Positions 1 to 8,440 of a DNA stretch of 64,000 bases are shown in pieces. The stretch lies in assembly GCF_000421585.1 (NCBI RefSeq), contig NZ_ATXH01000009.1, forward strand, positions 1 through 64,000, given 5' to 3'. Every line of letters begins with the position of its first letter. Positions within the stretch are counted from its first letter, which is position 1. The notes below the pieces were generated by a model. That model saw only the letters and a program-made list of their open reading frames with translations, did not search any database and was not told where the DNA came from. A program made the translations under genes and the position numbers. The DNA comes from Thermodesulfatator atlanticus DSM 21156 (GTDB taxonomy: Bacteria; Desulfobacterota; Thermodesulfobacteria; Thermodesulfobacteriales; Thermodesulfatatoraceae).

Positions 1-523
1 AAGTTTCCATTCCTTTTAGTTAGGCTGCAAACCCATCTTTCAAAGATCGCTTTAAAGCTCTTATATCAAGAGATTTCAAGGAAGTCAAATTCCCGGAAAA
101 GGTCTTTTTTGCCGTCGGACCTTCAGTAGTGCAAAAACCCCCAGGGGTCCAACGGCGGTGAAGTATTTCACATAGGTTCAGTAGTTTTTGAGAAAATCCT
201 ATTTCTCTCAGGGATACATTGCTATGAAAATTGAAATTGTTCTTAGGGGGACAGGCCTCCTAAGTCTCTTCCCTCGACACAGCTAGCAACGTTCCTATTT
301 TTCGCCACGGAAAATGGAAACGGATCCCCTTACGTTGTATTACCGAGCCCTGCAATTTTGCAAAGGTCTCTTTCATATTTTTCGTTGTGAGCGTTATAAC
401 TCGGGTTTGAGTTCATGGATACACGAAAAGGCTGTATCTGTTGATAATAAAGCTTTTGCGGGCATCGCCCAAAATCAGGCGTGAGTACTAGAGCTATACT
501 TCTCGTTTGACCAGCTCTTTGAA
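1..523. other. Non-coding left edge with decayed repeat
   Basis: No supportable gene is present. Positions 289-330 hold a diverged copy of the window's palindromic GTTCCC...GGGAAC module, and 353-371 hold the inner-to-outer end TTTTGCAAAGGTCTC of the miniature element described elsewhere, so about 285-371 is the right half of a decayed copy. The roughly 50 bases at 353-405 recur with few changes at 1116-1168 in the same orientation, so the transposase remnant lies between direct repeats. Confidence 0.5.
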
Positions 524-1010
524 TTACTTAGATCTCGCGGAAAGTTTAAACTCGTAGGCCTGTGGAAGGTTTATTCCTAACTTCTTGAAAATCCCTTTGA
601 CCCGGGGGTTCTATCTCTGTCCACCTGTAGACCTTCTTCTTTTGCTCTTCTCTCCTGTACTCAAGCTCCACTACACCCCGCTTCCTTAAGCTATCTTCTG
701 CCTCCGTCTCAAAATACACACTTGTGGTGTCAAAAAAGATCAAATCCACTATCTCAAAACACCTCTCTTTAAGCTTCTTCTCGAAAAATTCCTTAAGCCC
801 GAAGGAGTTCCAGAGCTTGCGAAGAAAATAAATTCCACCTAAAGACTTAGCCCAATTCAGCTTGAAGGGCACCCCTGAAGCCTCAATCAAGGCCTTTATT
901 TCAGCGGCCTCACTGGCAGGAAGGAGTTTTGAAAGCGCCCGGATCATGTCACGGATACGATCAAGATCCAGGCGGTCTTTGCGGCCGAGGTTGGCAATGA
1001 CCTTGGGGCG
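524..1010 (-). pseudogene. IS1634-family transposase remnant, internally deleted and frameshifted
   Basis: The minus strand encodes pieces of an IS1634/IS4-type DDE transposase. An N-terminal part reads KVIANLGRKDRLDLDRIRD then continues at the ATG at 947. A first-Asp motif FFDTTSVYFE lies near residue 73 of that frame, and a C-terminal tail reads IFKKLGINLPQAYEF in another frame, ending at the TAA at 524-526. Family members are usually about 450-600 residues. Here the segment before the DTTS motif looks shortened, the middle of the catalytic domain is missing, and a C-rich run near 600-605 separates the last two frames. It cannot make an active transposase. Its upstream end (about 1116-1139) carries the TTTTGCAAAGGTCT sequence shared with the miniature elements in this window. 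Confidence 0.75.
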
Positions 1011-1115
1011 GGAAAATAAACACCCTCCATCCTCTGAAACCCTTGAAAATAAAGGGATGTTCTTTTAGGCAAGGCCTAAATTTGCCTATTAACTGTCAAA
1101 CTCGGGTAATGATCT

Positions 1116-1168
1116 CGACAATTTTGCAAAGGTCTTTTTCATATTTTTCATTGTGAGCGTTATAAATC
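1116..1168. repeat. IS end / direct repeat matching 353-405
   Basis: This block contains TTTTGCAAAGGTCT followed by about 30 more bases that also occur at 353-405 with only a few differences. It lies just upstream of the transposase remnant. The inner part (minus strand AGACCTTTGCAAAATTGTCGAGATC) resembles the miniature-element end GAGACCTTTGCAAAATCATCGGGATC, which links the two families by sequence. Confidence 0.55.
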
Positions 1169-1242
1169 GGCACTCTTATTAGAGAAAAAGAATACCATGC
1201 GATGACGTTGTTCGCGTGCTGCCTGTTTTGCGCTCTTGGTGA

Positions 1243-1938
1243 CTATTTGATTAGCCCAGCACCTTCCAAGGTGAGTTCGTCTTGCGTGAGATAAGGCCTT
1301 AGGTGGCCATCTTCAAGCCAGTAAATTTCATCCACTATGGCACAGAGAAAATCTAAGTCGTGTGAAACTATTAGCTGGGAAGAGTTAAGCTCCCTCAAGA
1401 TCCTGATAAGACGTTCAATGTTGCGTGGGTCAAGGTCCCCGGTGGGTTCGTCAAGGAGAAGCACCTCGGGTTCCATGGCAAGCACGGTTCCTAGGGCCAC
1501 GAGACGTTTTTCACCGCCTGAGAGACGATAAGTAACCCTATCTTCAAAGCCTTCAAGACCAAGAGTTTTCAAAACTTCTGCCACAAGGGCTGGTATCTTT
1601 TCACGTGGGACCCCAAGATTTAACGGACCAAAGGCTATGTCTTCTGCAACCGTAGGGCAAAAAAGCTGGTCGTCTGGATCCTGGAAAACTAGCCCCACGT
1701 GGCGTCTCAACAGGCGGAAGTCTTTTTCTGTTGCGCAAGGGTGGCCTTTAAAAATTATCTGGCCGCTATCTGGTTTATTTAGGCCAACAATGGTGCGCAA
1801 AAGGGTGGTCTTTCCCGCACCGTTTGGCCCCATGATGCCTATCTTGGCCCCTTGGCTAATGCTAAGTGAGAGCCCATCAAAAATAATGCGGTCATTGTAT
1901 GAGAAGCTTAAGTTTTTTATCTCTAAAATTGGTTGCAT
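1243..1938 (-). CDS. cbiO: Energy-coupling factor ABC transporter ATPase (nickel/cobalt), CbiO/NikO
   Basis: This is the cytoplasmic ATPase that powers the ECF metal importer encoded just upstream. The 231-residue protein shows a complete ABC core: Walker A GPNGAGKTT (about 37-45), Q-loop VFQDPDDQLF (85-93), signature LSGGEK (139-144), Walker B LLLDEPT (about 160-166) and switch His in SHDLDFL (193). Length and the DPDDQ loop are typical of CbiO/NikO. It is the last gene of a five-gene minus-strand operon and follows cbiQ after about 30 bases. Nickel and cobalt cannot be told apart from the ATPase alone; the NikK/NikL-type neighbours favour nickel. Confidence 0.93.
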   Translation of the reverse strand: MQPILEIKNLSFSYNDRIIFDGLSLSISQGAKIGIMGPNGAGKTTLLRTIVGLNKPDSGQIIFKGHPCATEKDFRLLRRHVGLVFQDPDDQLFCPTVAEDIAFGPLNLGVPREKIPALVAEVLKTLGLEGFEDRVTYRLSGGEKRLVALGTVLAMEPEVLLLDEPTGDLDPRNIERLIRILRELNSSQLIVSHDLDFLCAIVDEIYWLEDGHLRPYLTQDELTLEGAGLIK

Positions 1939-1969
1939 GGTTTTAAATCAAAAAAGTTTGGCGGCCAAT

Positions 1970-2692
1970 TTAACCTAAAATAGCCATGAGAGCGAGATAG
2001 GTAGCACCTAAAAGCCCCAACATAATGTCCAAGCGCTCTAACTGAAAATGACGGTAAATCGGGAAAGTGCCTTCAAAACCGCGACAGAGCATGGCTTCAT
2101 AAACACGCTGAGAACGATCATAGCTTCGCACAATAAGACTTCCCACAAGATAAGCAGTGGTGCGATAGGTGAATAGATTGGTGTGCGGATAAAACCCCCT
2201 GAGAAGCGCTGCTTCGCGTAAGCGTCGGTATTCTTTTTCAACAACGTTCAGATAGCGAAAAGTGAAAAAAAGAAGCTGAACTAGCTTGGAGGGAAGGTAT
2301 AAGTGGTGGAGGGCGTGGGCAAGCTCAAACACTGTGGAAGTAGAAAGAAGAGCCATAGTGGTTAAAACGATAAGGTTTGATTTGAGAAAAATCATAAGGG
2401 CCAAAAGCGTCCCTTCATGTGAGGCGGAAAAAGGCCCAATCTTGAAAAGAAGCTCTCCTTGAGTGGTAAAGGGAAGAGTTAAGACCACTAGCACAAGAAA
2501 AAGATTGACCAGGCCTAAGCGGCGTAAAACGTAGCCTACTGCAAAACCACTCAGGCCCAGGCAGATAACTGAAAAAATTCCTGCCAAGAAAAGAAGCTTA
2601 AAACTATTGCTGACCGCCACAATGATGGCAAAGTCAAGAGCAAGAAGCAGTTTAACCCGCGGATCTCTTCGCCTTAAAAAAGATTCTTTCAT
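1970..2692 (-). CDS. cbiQ: ECF transporter transmembrane (T) component CbiQ/NikQ
   Basis: This 240-residue integral membrane protein couples ATP hydrolysis by the CbiO protein to substrate release by CbiM. It has several hydrophobic segments and the conserved region LREAALLRGF around residues 156-165, which corresponds to the ATPase-coupling Ala-Arg-Gly motifs of the family. A second such motif, EAMLCRGF, follows around 204-211. Its ATG overlaps the stop codon of the upstream gene (ATGA at 2689-2692), which indicates translational coupling inside the operon. Confidence 0.92.
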   Translation of the reverse strand: MKESFLRRRDPRVKLLLALDFAIIVAVSNSFKLLFLAGIFSVICLGLSGFAVGYVLRRLGLVNLFLVLVVLTLPFTTQGELLFKIGPFSASHEGTLLALMIFLKSNLIVLTTMALLSTSTVFELAHALHHLYLPSKLVQLLFFTFRYLNVVEKEYRRLREAALLRGFYPHTNLFTYRTTAYLVGSLIVRSYDRSQRVYEAMLCRGFEGTFPIYRHFQLERLDIMLGLLGATYLALMAILG

Positions 2693-3267
2693 TTGTTTTT
2701 GCGTGCCTGCAAAAGTGCCCAGAGTCCAAATAAACCAAAGATGTAACCTATACCACCGAAAATTTCAGCAAGAGAGGGTTTATCAAGCTTGCGGGCGAGC
2801 TCGTTTAGCATCTGGTAAAAGGGAGAGATTTCTTTTTTGACCTCTTCACGGACGATTTTTCTGAGCTCAGCTTCGTTAATAGTGGACGCAGGTATTGCTT
2901 GAGGTGTTTGCGGCTGAGTGGAAACGGTTTCCTGAGACGGAGGTTCTTCAGTCGTCCCTTTTAAAGATAGTTTCATTTCTGCCCGATGCCCCATTTCTGC
3001 CCAGGCGATAATCTTTACCTGGCTAAGCCCTTTGGGAAGAGGAAGCTCAAAACTTCCTTCCTGGTTGGTCTTGGTTTCAGCCAAAATTTTTTCTTCACCG
3101 ACAGGGCAAAGGGTGACTCTAGTGCCCTTAGCAGGGGAGCCGTCGTTAAAGTAAACCTCTCCTTTGATAGCATTTCCTTCCACATACGCGAAAACGCTGA
3201 TCTTATGGGCATAAACATTAGCTGACAAGAGTACTAGAAAAAGCACTCCTAAAATAATTTTTTTCAC
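2689..3267 (-). CDS. Periplasmic/membrane accessory protein of nickel ECF importer (NikL-like)
   Basis: The 192-residue protein starts with a signal peptide (about 1-20, ending in ANVYA, followed by HK). A carboxypeptidase-regulatory-like beta domain follows (about 25-100), then a Pro/Gln/Thr-rich linker (105-130), a helical stretch and a C-terminal membrane helix (about 165-187). This architecture matches NikL, the small membrane-anchored accessory of NikKLMQO-type nickel importers that takes the place of CbiN/NikN. The gene lies between cbiM (3-base gap) and cbiQ (4-base overlap). Metal specificity is inferred from family and context. Confidence 0.75.
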   Translation of the reverse strand: MKKIILGVLFLVLLSANVYAHKISVFAYVEGNAIKGEVYFNDGSPAKGTRVTLCPVGEEKILAETKTNQEGSFELPLPKGLSQVKIIAWAEMGHRAEMKLSLKGTTEEPPSQETVSTQPQTPQAIPASTINEAELRKIVREEVKKEISPFYQMLNELARKLDKPSLAEIFGGIGYIFGLFGLWALLQARKNK

Positions 3268-3269
3268 GA

Positions 3270-3896
3270 TTATTCCTCCTTGAGAAAAATTTCAGGACGG
3301 ACTTTTTTGAGAAAGCTCACCAGCAAGACGGTAATGATTCCTTCGATGAGCATAACGGGTAGATGGGCTGCAAGAATTAATTTGGCTGAGGTGTAAAAAC
3401 TTTCACCGGTAAAAACGAGCTCTAATGCCACCAATATGCCACTTATCAAAATGGCCAAGGCCCCGGACAAAAACGCCCCTATACCAACTAGAAGAGGTTT
3501 TTGACTCTTTATAAGGGGTCTAAAAAGATATATAAGGGGTCTAAAAAGATAATAGACCACCACACCCCCAAAGGCCATGTTAAAGGTGTTTACCCCAAGG
3601 GTTGTTAGACCACCGAATTGGAAAAGAATTGCTTGTAAAAAAAGCGCTACCAGAAGTGCCGGAAAAGTAGCAAGCCCAAGGATTATGCCTACTAGACCGT
3701 TTAACACCAGATGGACCGAGCTTGGCCCAAGAGGCACATGAACCAACGAAGCCACAAAAAAAGCCGCAGAAAGAAGCGCCACCTGCGGAATCCTTTCCGG
3801 GCTAAGTTTACGCAAACCTAAAAAAGTTCCCACGGTTGTGGCTGCTGCTCCGGCAATCAAGACCGGAGCAGCAAGCACTCCTTCTGAAATATGCAT
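3270..3896 (-). CDS. cbiM: ECF transporter metal-binding S component CbiM/NikM
   Basis: This 208-residue membrane protein is the substrate-specific subunit. It begins with MHISEG, the conserved N-terminal metal-binding loop of CbiM/NikM in which His2 and the amino terminus ligate the metal. The segments VHVPLGPSSVHLVLNG and GGLTTLGVNTFNMAFGG are family hallmarks. It lacks the fused NikN part, in keeping with a separate NikL-like gene. An exact 21-base tandem duplication at about 3511-3551 encodes two consecutive copies of LFRPLI. The start lies directly at the stop of the upstream NikK-like gene. Confidence 0.93.
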   Translation of the reverse strand: MHISEGVLAAPVLIAGAAATTVGTFLGLRKLSPERIPQVALLSAAFFVASLVHVPLGPSSVHLVLNGLVGIILGLATFPALLVALFLQAILFQFGGLTTLGVNTFNMAFGGVVVYYLFRPLIYLFRPLIKSQKPLLVGIGAFLSGALAILISGILVALELVFTGESFYTSAKLILAAHLPVMLIEGIITVLLVSFLKKVRPEIFLKEE

Positions 3897-4714
3897 TAAC
3901 GCACTCCTTCAGGGCGAGGATAGGCCTTAATCCAGATGACGGCATCAAGTTCAACAGGATATTCTTTGCCGCCTTTTTTGATTGTTCCTCCGTCTCCAAG
4001 GGCAGAAAATCCCCACCAGCCAGCCCAGGGCACTGTGTAAACAAAAATGCCATTTTCGTCTGTTTTTACCACCTGGGTAACAAAGGGATCTTTGGGCGCA
4101 TGGGCACGGCCGTCTTTGTTGTAGTATTCGACTTCGACTTCGATATTCGGAGCAGGCTTTCCGTTGATCACCACCAAGCCGCGAAAGGTGTTTCCTTCCC
4201 AAAAACCATAAGGCCTGGTAAGCGGGATAATCTCTGCCTTAAGCCCTACGGGTTGATCCCAGCCTTCTTCCGCCCCAAAGGCGTTAACAACTACTTTGGT
4301 AATCTGCTTGATGTACTTTTCTTCTGCGGGTTCAAAATATGGCTTGGGAACAACATAGAAGATGTGGTCTCCAGGGCGACGCAGCTGATAAGTTGCCTTC
4401 CAGGCCGTGGCGGTGCCTTTTTCTTTTTGAGCTTCAGAATGCCAGGCAGGATAAAAAGGCAGCTTAATGGGCTTAAGAGAACTCATGAGATCTATCTTCT
4501 TGCCACGAATCATCACGCCAAAGGCTTCCGGGCGAGCCATTTCCATATTGGGGCCGCCTTCCATAGGATGGGTAAAGCATAAGAAAAGACTAACACTGCG
4601 GTTGTCATTTACGCTAACAATATCATCTGAAGGGATTAGGAGCTGGAAGTGAGCCCAGGCAGGCATAGCAAAAACTAAAAGAAGCAAAGAAATAACTGAA
4701 AATAGCCTTTTCAT
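3896..4714 (-). CDS. Periplasmic DUF4198 protein, NikK-like nickel importer component
   Basis: The 272-residue protein has a clear signal peptide (cleavage after AMPAWA, about residue 21), leaving a mature N-terminus that begins HFQLLIPSDD. This is the pattern of DUF4198/NikK proteins, which are thought to present Ni(II) or Co(II) to the membrane importer using the N-terminal His. The body is predicted to be two beta-rich domains. It is the first gene of the operon, with a good SD (GGAGGTTAAA) and a strong promoter just upstream. The NikK name comes from family resemblance plus position beside CbiM/NikL; direct proof of the metal is absent. Confidence 0.8.
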   Translation of the reverse strand: MKRLFSVISLLLLVFAMPAWAHFQLLIPSDDIVSVNDNRSVSLFLCFTHPMEGGPNMEMARPEAFGVMIRGKKIDLMSSLKPIKLPFYPAWHSEAQKEKGTATAWKATYQLRRPGDHIFYVVPKPYFEPAEEKYIKQITKVVVNAFGAEEGWDQPVGLKAEIIPLTRPYGFWEGNTFRGLVVINGKPAPNIEVEVEYYNKDGRAHAPKDPFVTQVVKTDENGIFVYTVPWAGWWGFSALGDGGTIKKGGKEYPVELDAVIWIKAYPRPEGVR

Positions 4715-4761
4715 TTTAACCTCCTTTGTGCCAAAATTTTTAATTTAGTGCTACGTTAGCT

Positions 4762-4789
4762 TTTATAATACGCTTTTTGTTAGTGTCAA
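4762..4789 (-). promoter_or_regulatory. Sigma-70-type promoter of the nickel/cobalt importer operon
   Basis: On the minus strand TTGACA (4789-4784) is followed after 16 bases by TATAAA (4767-4762), about 48 bases before the first start codon. CACTAA occurs both within the promoter and downstream of it as a direct repeat, a possible regulator site. No clear NikR palindrome was seen. Confidence 0.65.
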
Positions 4790-4813
4790 TGAAAGGGTGG
4801 GAATTCTTAGTAT

Positions 4814-6604
4814 TTATTCTTTTAGGCGCCGGTGAATGGCCAGGGCAAGATAGCTTTCATTTTCCTGAAATAGAAGCCTTTTTGCCACCAGATCATCCAG
4901 AAAGCCTTTTAGTTTTGTTTCAGGTATATTGGGGAACTTTTCTTTCAACTCTTTGAGAGACCTGATGTCCATTAAGAAAAGATAAATGTCCCGCGAAGGG
5001 CCTTTTAGTCTGTGATGGAGGACATTGCCGTTAGGCAGAACCTGGCGAATGATAAGAAAACTTTTTCCATCACGATAGCTAAGAAGAGGGCCTTTTTCTT
5101 TAGTAAGCTTATGATAAAGCTTTTGCCAGCGTTTTACTTTCTGCCTCACAGGCTGCCACAGGCGCCTTTGAAAGGCCCTGTCGCCTCGATAAGACCATCC
5201 AAGAGGGACAAAGTCTTTTAGGATTTTTTCTGGAAAAAAATAGCGATAATAAGGATGTGGCCAGATGGCCTTGATACCGTAATTTTGGTAATTCTTAAAG
5301 ACATGGCTTTCGTAGCCCAGCCAGAACGAAACCGTAGTAAGCGGCCGATAGGGAAATACAAAATCGAGATTCCGAAGGGTTTCAGCGACTTCTTCTACGC
5401 AGCAGCCTGGAAATTCCAAAATAAGGTTTCCCTCAAGGATAAGGCCTGCTTCTTCGCAATGTCTCATAGCTGCTATGTTTTCAATGGCGGTAGTCCCTTT
5501 GTTCAGTTTTTTGAGAACTCCCGTGCTCAGGGCTTCTATTCCTATTTGTACCCAGGTAAGACCACCCTGGCGCATAAGATGGTAATCAGTGCGTTTATAA
5601 ACTGCGCGTAGCTCTGCAAAAAAACGATAGTCGATTTTGTCTTTGGCAAGCTCAGCAAAAAGAAGAAGGGAATCTTTTACTGGCAGACAATTATCCATGA
5701 AGGCAAAATCCAAGAGCCCTGCTTGTGCGTGGGCCCTAATTTCTTTTAAAACCTGGGGAAGGGCCTTTTTACGAAAGCCATGCCATTGAAGATTTAGATT
5801 GCAAAAGCTGCACTTGAACCACCAACATCCCCGGGACATTTCCAAGGGGATTGTCGGGAAAAAGCGCTTCTCCGCAGGAAGAGACATAACCTCCTTTAGG
5901 TAGTCGTCATAGATAGGCGAGGGAAGTTCTTCTGGGTTAAGCTCTAAAAAACCTTCTCCTTCCACGGTGCCGTTTTTGCGAAAGAAAAGACCTTTGTGAG
6001 GCTTTGGAGCCCCTTCGATCAAATGTTTGAGCAAGGCTAAAAGAGGTTTTTCTCCTTCGCCGTTTATTATGAAATCAACCTCGGGAAAAAGCCGCAAAAT
6101 ACTTTTTCCTAAGTCTTTCGCGCAGCTTGAGCCGCCAAAGATAACAGGCTTTTCAGGAAAACGCCTTTTAAGCCATTTTGCCCCCCAAAGAGAAGTGCAA
6201 AGCTGATTAAGGCATACCGAAAAACCTATGGCGGAAAAAGGCTTCCAATCTATCTCTGCAAAACAGGCTTCAAGGTTGCTTTCCAAAGTGGCTAAATTTT
6301 TTTCGAAATCAAAGTTTGGGATTTTTCCTTTGGTCTTTTTTTGACAAAAGTTTTTAATTTCAGGGCACCTTTCAGGAAAAAGAAGTGCTGCTCCCAGGGC
6401 TTCTGCTATCCAGAATGTTTCACTTAATTTTTGATACAGGTCGTAGCCAAGGGCTGAGGCCACTTTGAGATAGGGATGAAATGATTTGACTTCTAATTCA
6501 GGCCAGTTTTTTTGTAAAAACCCCTTTAGCACCCCTACTTGCACAGAGGGTCTGCTAAAGAGGGGCCACGGCATAGCGATAAGAGCAAAAGATCTTGGGT
6601 TCAC
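4814..6604 (-). CDS. Radical SAM protein with B12-binding-like N-domain, RiPP maturation type (rSAM/ocin family)
   Basis: This 596-residue protein has an N-terminal region resembling the B12-binding fold (about 120-200: FGGSSCAKD, INGEGE). A radical SAM core follows with Cys260, Cys265 and Cys268 in SRGCWWFKCSFCNLN, a CX4CX2C spacing instead of the usual CX3CX2C. The GCWW...CNLN...W..FR signature matches the RiPP maturation radical SAM protein 1 family, whose members modify ribosomal peptides. No short precursor ORF is visible within several hundred bases. It begins only 6 bases after purE, so it is probably cotranscribed with purK-purE. The substrate is unknown; a role outside RiPP biosynthesis remains possible. 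Confidence 0.72.
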   Translation of the reverse strand: MNPRSFALIAMPWPLFSRPSVQVGVLKGFLQKNWPELEVKSFHPYLKVASALGYDLYQKLSETFWIAEALGAALLFPERCPEIKNFCQKKTKGKIPNFDFEKNLATLESNLEACFAEIDWKPFSAIGFSVCLNQLCTSLWGAKWLKRRFPEKPVIFGGSSCAKDLGKSILRLFPEVDFIINGEGEKPLLALLKHLIEGAPKPHKGLFFRKNGTVEGEGFLELNPEELPSPIYDDYLKEVMSLPAEKRFFPTIPLEMSRGCWWFKCSFCNLNLQWHGFRKKALPQVLKEIRAHAQAGLLDFAFMDNCLPVKDSLLLFAELAKDKIDYRFFAELRAVYKRTDYHLMRQGGLTWVQIGIEALSTGVLKKLNKGTTAIENIAAMRHCEEAGLILEGNLILEFPGCCVEEVAETLRNLDFVFPYRPLTTVSFWLGYESHVFKNYQNYGIKAIWPHPYYRYFFPEKILKDFVPLGWSYRGDRAFQRRLWQPVRQKVKRWQKLYHKLTKEKGPLLSYRDGKSFLIIRQVLPNGNVLHHRLKGPSRDIYLFLMDIRSLKELKEKFPNIPETKLKGFLDDLVAKRLLFQENESYLALAIHRRLKE

Positions 6605-6610
6605 TTTGGC

Positions 6611-7138
6611 TTAATAAGATTGCATTTGCGCGAGATAGGCCTTCCAGCCTTCGTATTCTAATTTAGCGGCCTTTTCTTCTACCATTTCTTTCATGTCTTT
6701 CATGAATTCTTTTACGCGCTTGCGGATTTCTGGGTACTTGGCGCCGAGCATTTTGGCCGCAAGGATCCCCGCATTTTTAGCGTTGTTTATGGCAACAGTG
6801 GCCACAGGCACCCCTGCTGGCATTTGCACAATGGAAAGAAGCGAATCCATCCCGGAAAGAGAACGTGTTTTGACAGGCACTCCAATTACAGGAAGCGCGG
6901 TAAGAGAGGCTACCATGCCTGGAAGATGCGCTGCTCCTCCTGCGCCAGCTATGATTATCTCTATGCCGCGTTCTTCGGCTTTTTGGGCATAATCAAACAT
7001 GCGCTCAGGGGTACGGTGTGCGGAAACAATGCTTATTTCATAAGGTACTTGGAATTTTTCGAGCATTTCCGCGGCGTCTTTCATGACGGGTAAATCTGAG
7101 TCACTTCCCATGATGATGGCAACTAGTGGTTTGTCCAC
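6611..7138 (-). CDS. purE: N5-carboxyaminoimidazole ribonucleotide mutase PurE (class I)
   Basis: PurE converts N5-CAIR to CAIR in purine biosynthesis. The 175-residue protein shows the family core: [13 protein letters not shown] near the start, SAHRTPERM with the catalytic His, [11 protein letters not shown] and the phosphate-binding [17 protein letters not shown]. The presence of PurK next door is consistent with the class I reaction. The start is GTG at 7138, one base after the purK stop, preceded by a strong GGGGGAG ribosome binding site that overlaps the purK end. Confidence 0.96.
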   Translation of the reverse strand: MDKPLVAIIMGSDSDLPVMKDAAEMLEKFQVPYEISIVSAHRTPERMFDYAQKAEERGIEIIIAGAGGAAHLPGMVASLTALPVIGVPVKTRSLSGMDSLLSIVQMPAGVPVATVAINNAKNAGILAAKMLGAKYPEIRKRVKEFMKDMKEMVEEKAAKLEYEGWKAYLAQMQSY

Positions 7139-7139
7139 G

Positions 7140-8270
7140 TTACTCCCCCTTTACGTGTAGGATTTCTTTTACTTTCATGGCCTTTTTAACGACTTGGTCA
7201 ATGTTGCGGTCAACTATATTCACATGCCCCATTTTACGAAAAGGCCTAACTTCCTTTTTGCCATAAAGATGTATGTGCACGCCTTCCAGGGAAAGCGCCT
7301 CTTCGAAGCCTTCTATCACAGGCGTTCCCTGGCCTTCGCCCAAAAGGTTTATCATCATGGTGGGGATCAAAAGATCAGTAGCGCCTAGAGGGAGTCCGGC
7401 TATGGCCCTGATGTGTTGTTCAAACTGAGAAGTAATACAACCATCAAGGGTAAAATGGCCAGAATTGTGTGGCCTTGGGGCAATCTCGTTTACCAGGATA
7501 TCGCCCTCTTTACTCAAAAACATTTCCACGGCAAAAATTCCAACAGCACCTTCTCCTAAGGCCTCAATCACCTGAAAAGCTATTTCCTGGGCCTTTGCGG
7601 CCAAAGATTCATCTATGCGTGCGGGGCAAAGGACTTCATCGCAGATATTAGCACGAACGTCAAATAGCATTTCCACTACGGGATAAACTTTTATCTCGCC
7701 TTGCGGAGATCTTGCCACCAAAACGGCAATTTCTTTTTCAATGGCGATGGCTTCTTCTACGTAGAAATTCTCTTTAAAAGCGTCTTTTAGATCTTCTTCG
7801 CTCTTAATGACCAGGACTCCCTGGCCGTCGTATCCCCCGTGTCTCAATTTTTGTACAAAGGGATACCCCAACAGTTTGGCCGCCTGAGTTAAGTCTTCTT
7901 GGTTTAAGAATCGGGGTATGGGAATCCCGGCTTCTTTGAGTAACATTTTCTGTTTGAGTTTGTCCTGGATGATATCGAGAATCTTGGGAGACGGCCTTAT
8001 TACAACACCTTGCTGTTCGAGTTCATTAAGCTTTTGCGTATTTACGTGTTCAATATCAAAGGTTATCACATCTACTTTTTCCGCGAGGAGAGCTATTTTC
8101 TCAGGGTCTTTAAAGCTTCCGATTATTTGCTTGGCTCCTACTTGAGCCGCGGGGCATGCTGGGGTGGGATCAAGGACTAAAAAATCAAAACCAAGTCTTT
8201 TGGTCTCAAGGACCATCATACGTGCAAGTTGTCCCCCACCGAGTATTCCAATTGTTTTAATATTTTTCAT
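7140..8270 (-). CDS. purK: 5-(carboxyamino)imidazole ribonucleotide synthase PurK
   Basis: PurK is an ATP-grasp enzyme that carboxylates AIR with bicarbonate to give N5-CAIR, the substrate of PurE. The 376-residue protein starts with the nucleotide-like motif [12 protein letters not shown] and contains the ATP-grasp segment [12 protein letters not shown]. It also has the catalytic [18 protein letters not shown] region typical of PurK. It is the promoter-proximal gene of purK-purE and probably of the radical SAM gene that follows. Confidence 0.96.
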   Translation of the reverse strand: MKNIKTIGILGGGQLARMMVLETKRLGFDFLVLDPTPACPAAQVGAKQIIGSFKDPEKIALLAEKVDVITFDIEHVNTQKLNELEQQGVVIRPSPKILDIIQDKLKQKMLLKEAGIPIPRFLNQEDLTQAAKLLGYPFVQKLRHGGYDGQGVLVIKSEEDLKDAFKENFYVEEAIAIEKEIAVLVARSPQGEIKVYPVVEMLFDVRANICDEVLCPARIDESLAAKAQEIAFQVIEALGEGAVGIFAVEMFLSKEGDILVNEIAPRPHNSGHFTLDGCITSQFEQHIRAIAGLPLGATDLLIPTMMINLLGEGQGTPVIEGFEEALSLEGVHIHLYGKKEVRPFRKMGHVNIVDRNIDQVVKKAMKVKEILHVKGE

Positions 8271-8356
8271 GTAGCTCCTTTTATTTTTCCCAAGTTGGTA
8301 ACAATTTCGGATTCTTGCCTAAACTTTATACAACCTTCTTAAAAAAACCAAAAGAG

Positions 8357-8405
8357 AACTTTGAAAGATCGTCGGTATCAGCGTTGTAAGCACCACCGCA
8401 CTTAC
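8357..8405. repeat. Decayed left half of the miniature element
   Basis: The stretch reads CTTTGAAAGATCGTCGGTATCAGCG and then a TTG...GCACCACCGCA segment. It aligns with CTTTGCAAAATCATCGGGATCAGTG and the following TTG...GCACAAGCGCA of the full copies. The rest of the element is missing and the flank runs straight into a hairpin. Confidence 0.5.
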
Positions 8406-8439
8406 AAAACAGGCCAGGGTGTTCTCCCTGGCCTGTTTA
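8406..8439 (-). terminator. Hairpin terminator after the corrinoid activator gene
   Basis: AAACAGGCCAGGG and CCCTGGCCTGTTT form a perfect 13-bp stem around a short loop, two bases beyond the stop codon of the RACo-like gene. The minus strand continues TTGT rather than a long U-run, so termination efficiency is uncertain. Confidence 0.65.
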
Positions 8440-8440
8440 G

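Noticed and set aside
4715-4813. Precursor peptide gene for the radical SAM protein
   Set aside because: The short interval holds the promoter of the nickel operon and no start codon with a ribosome site and a Cys/Gly-rich core.
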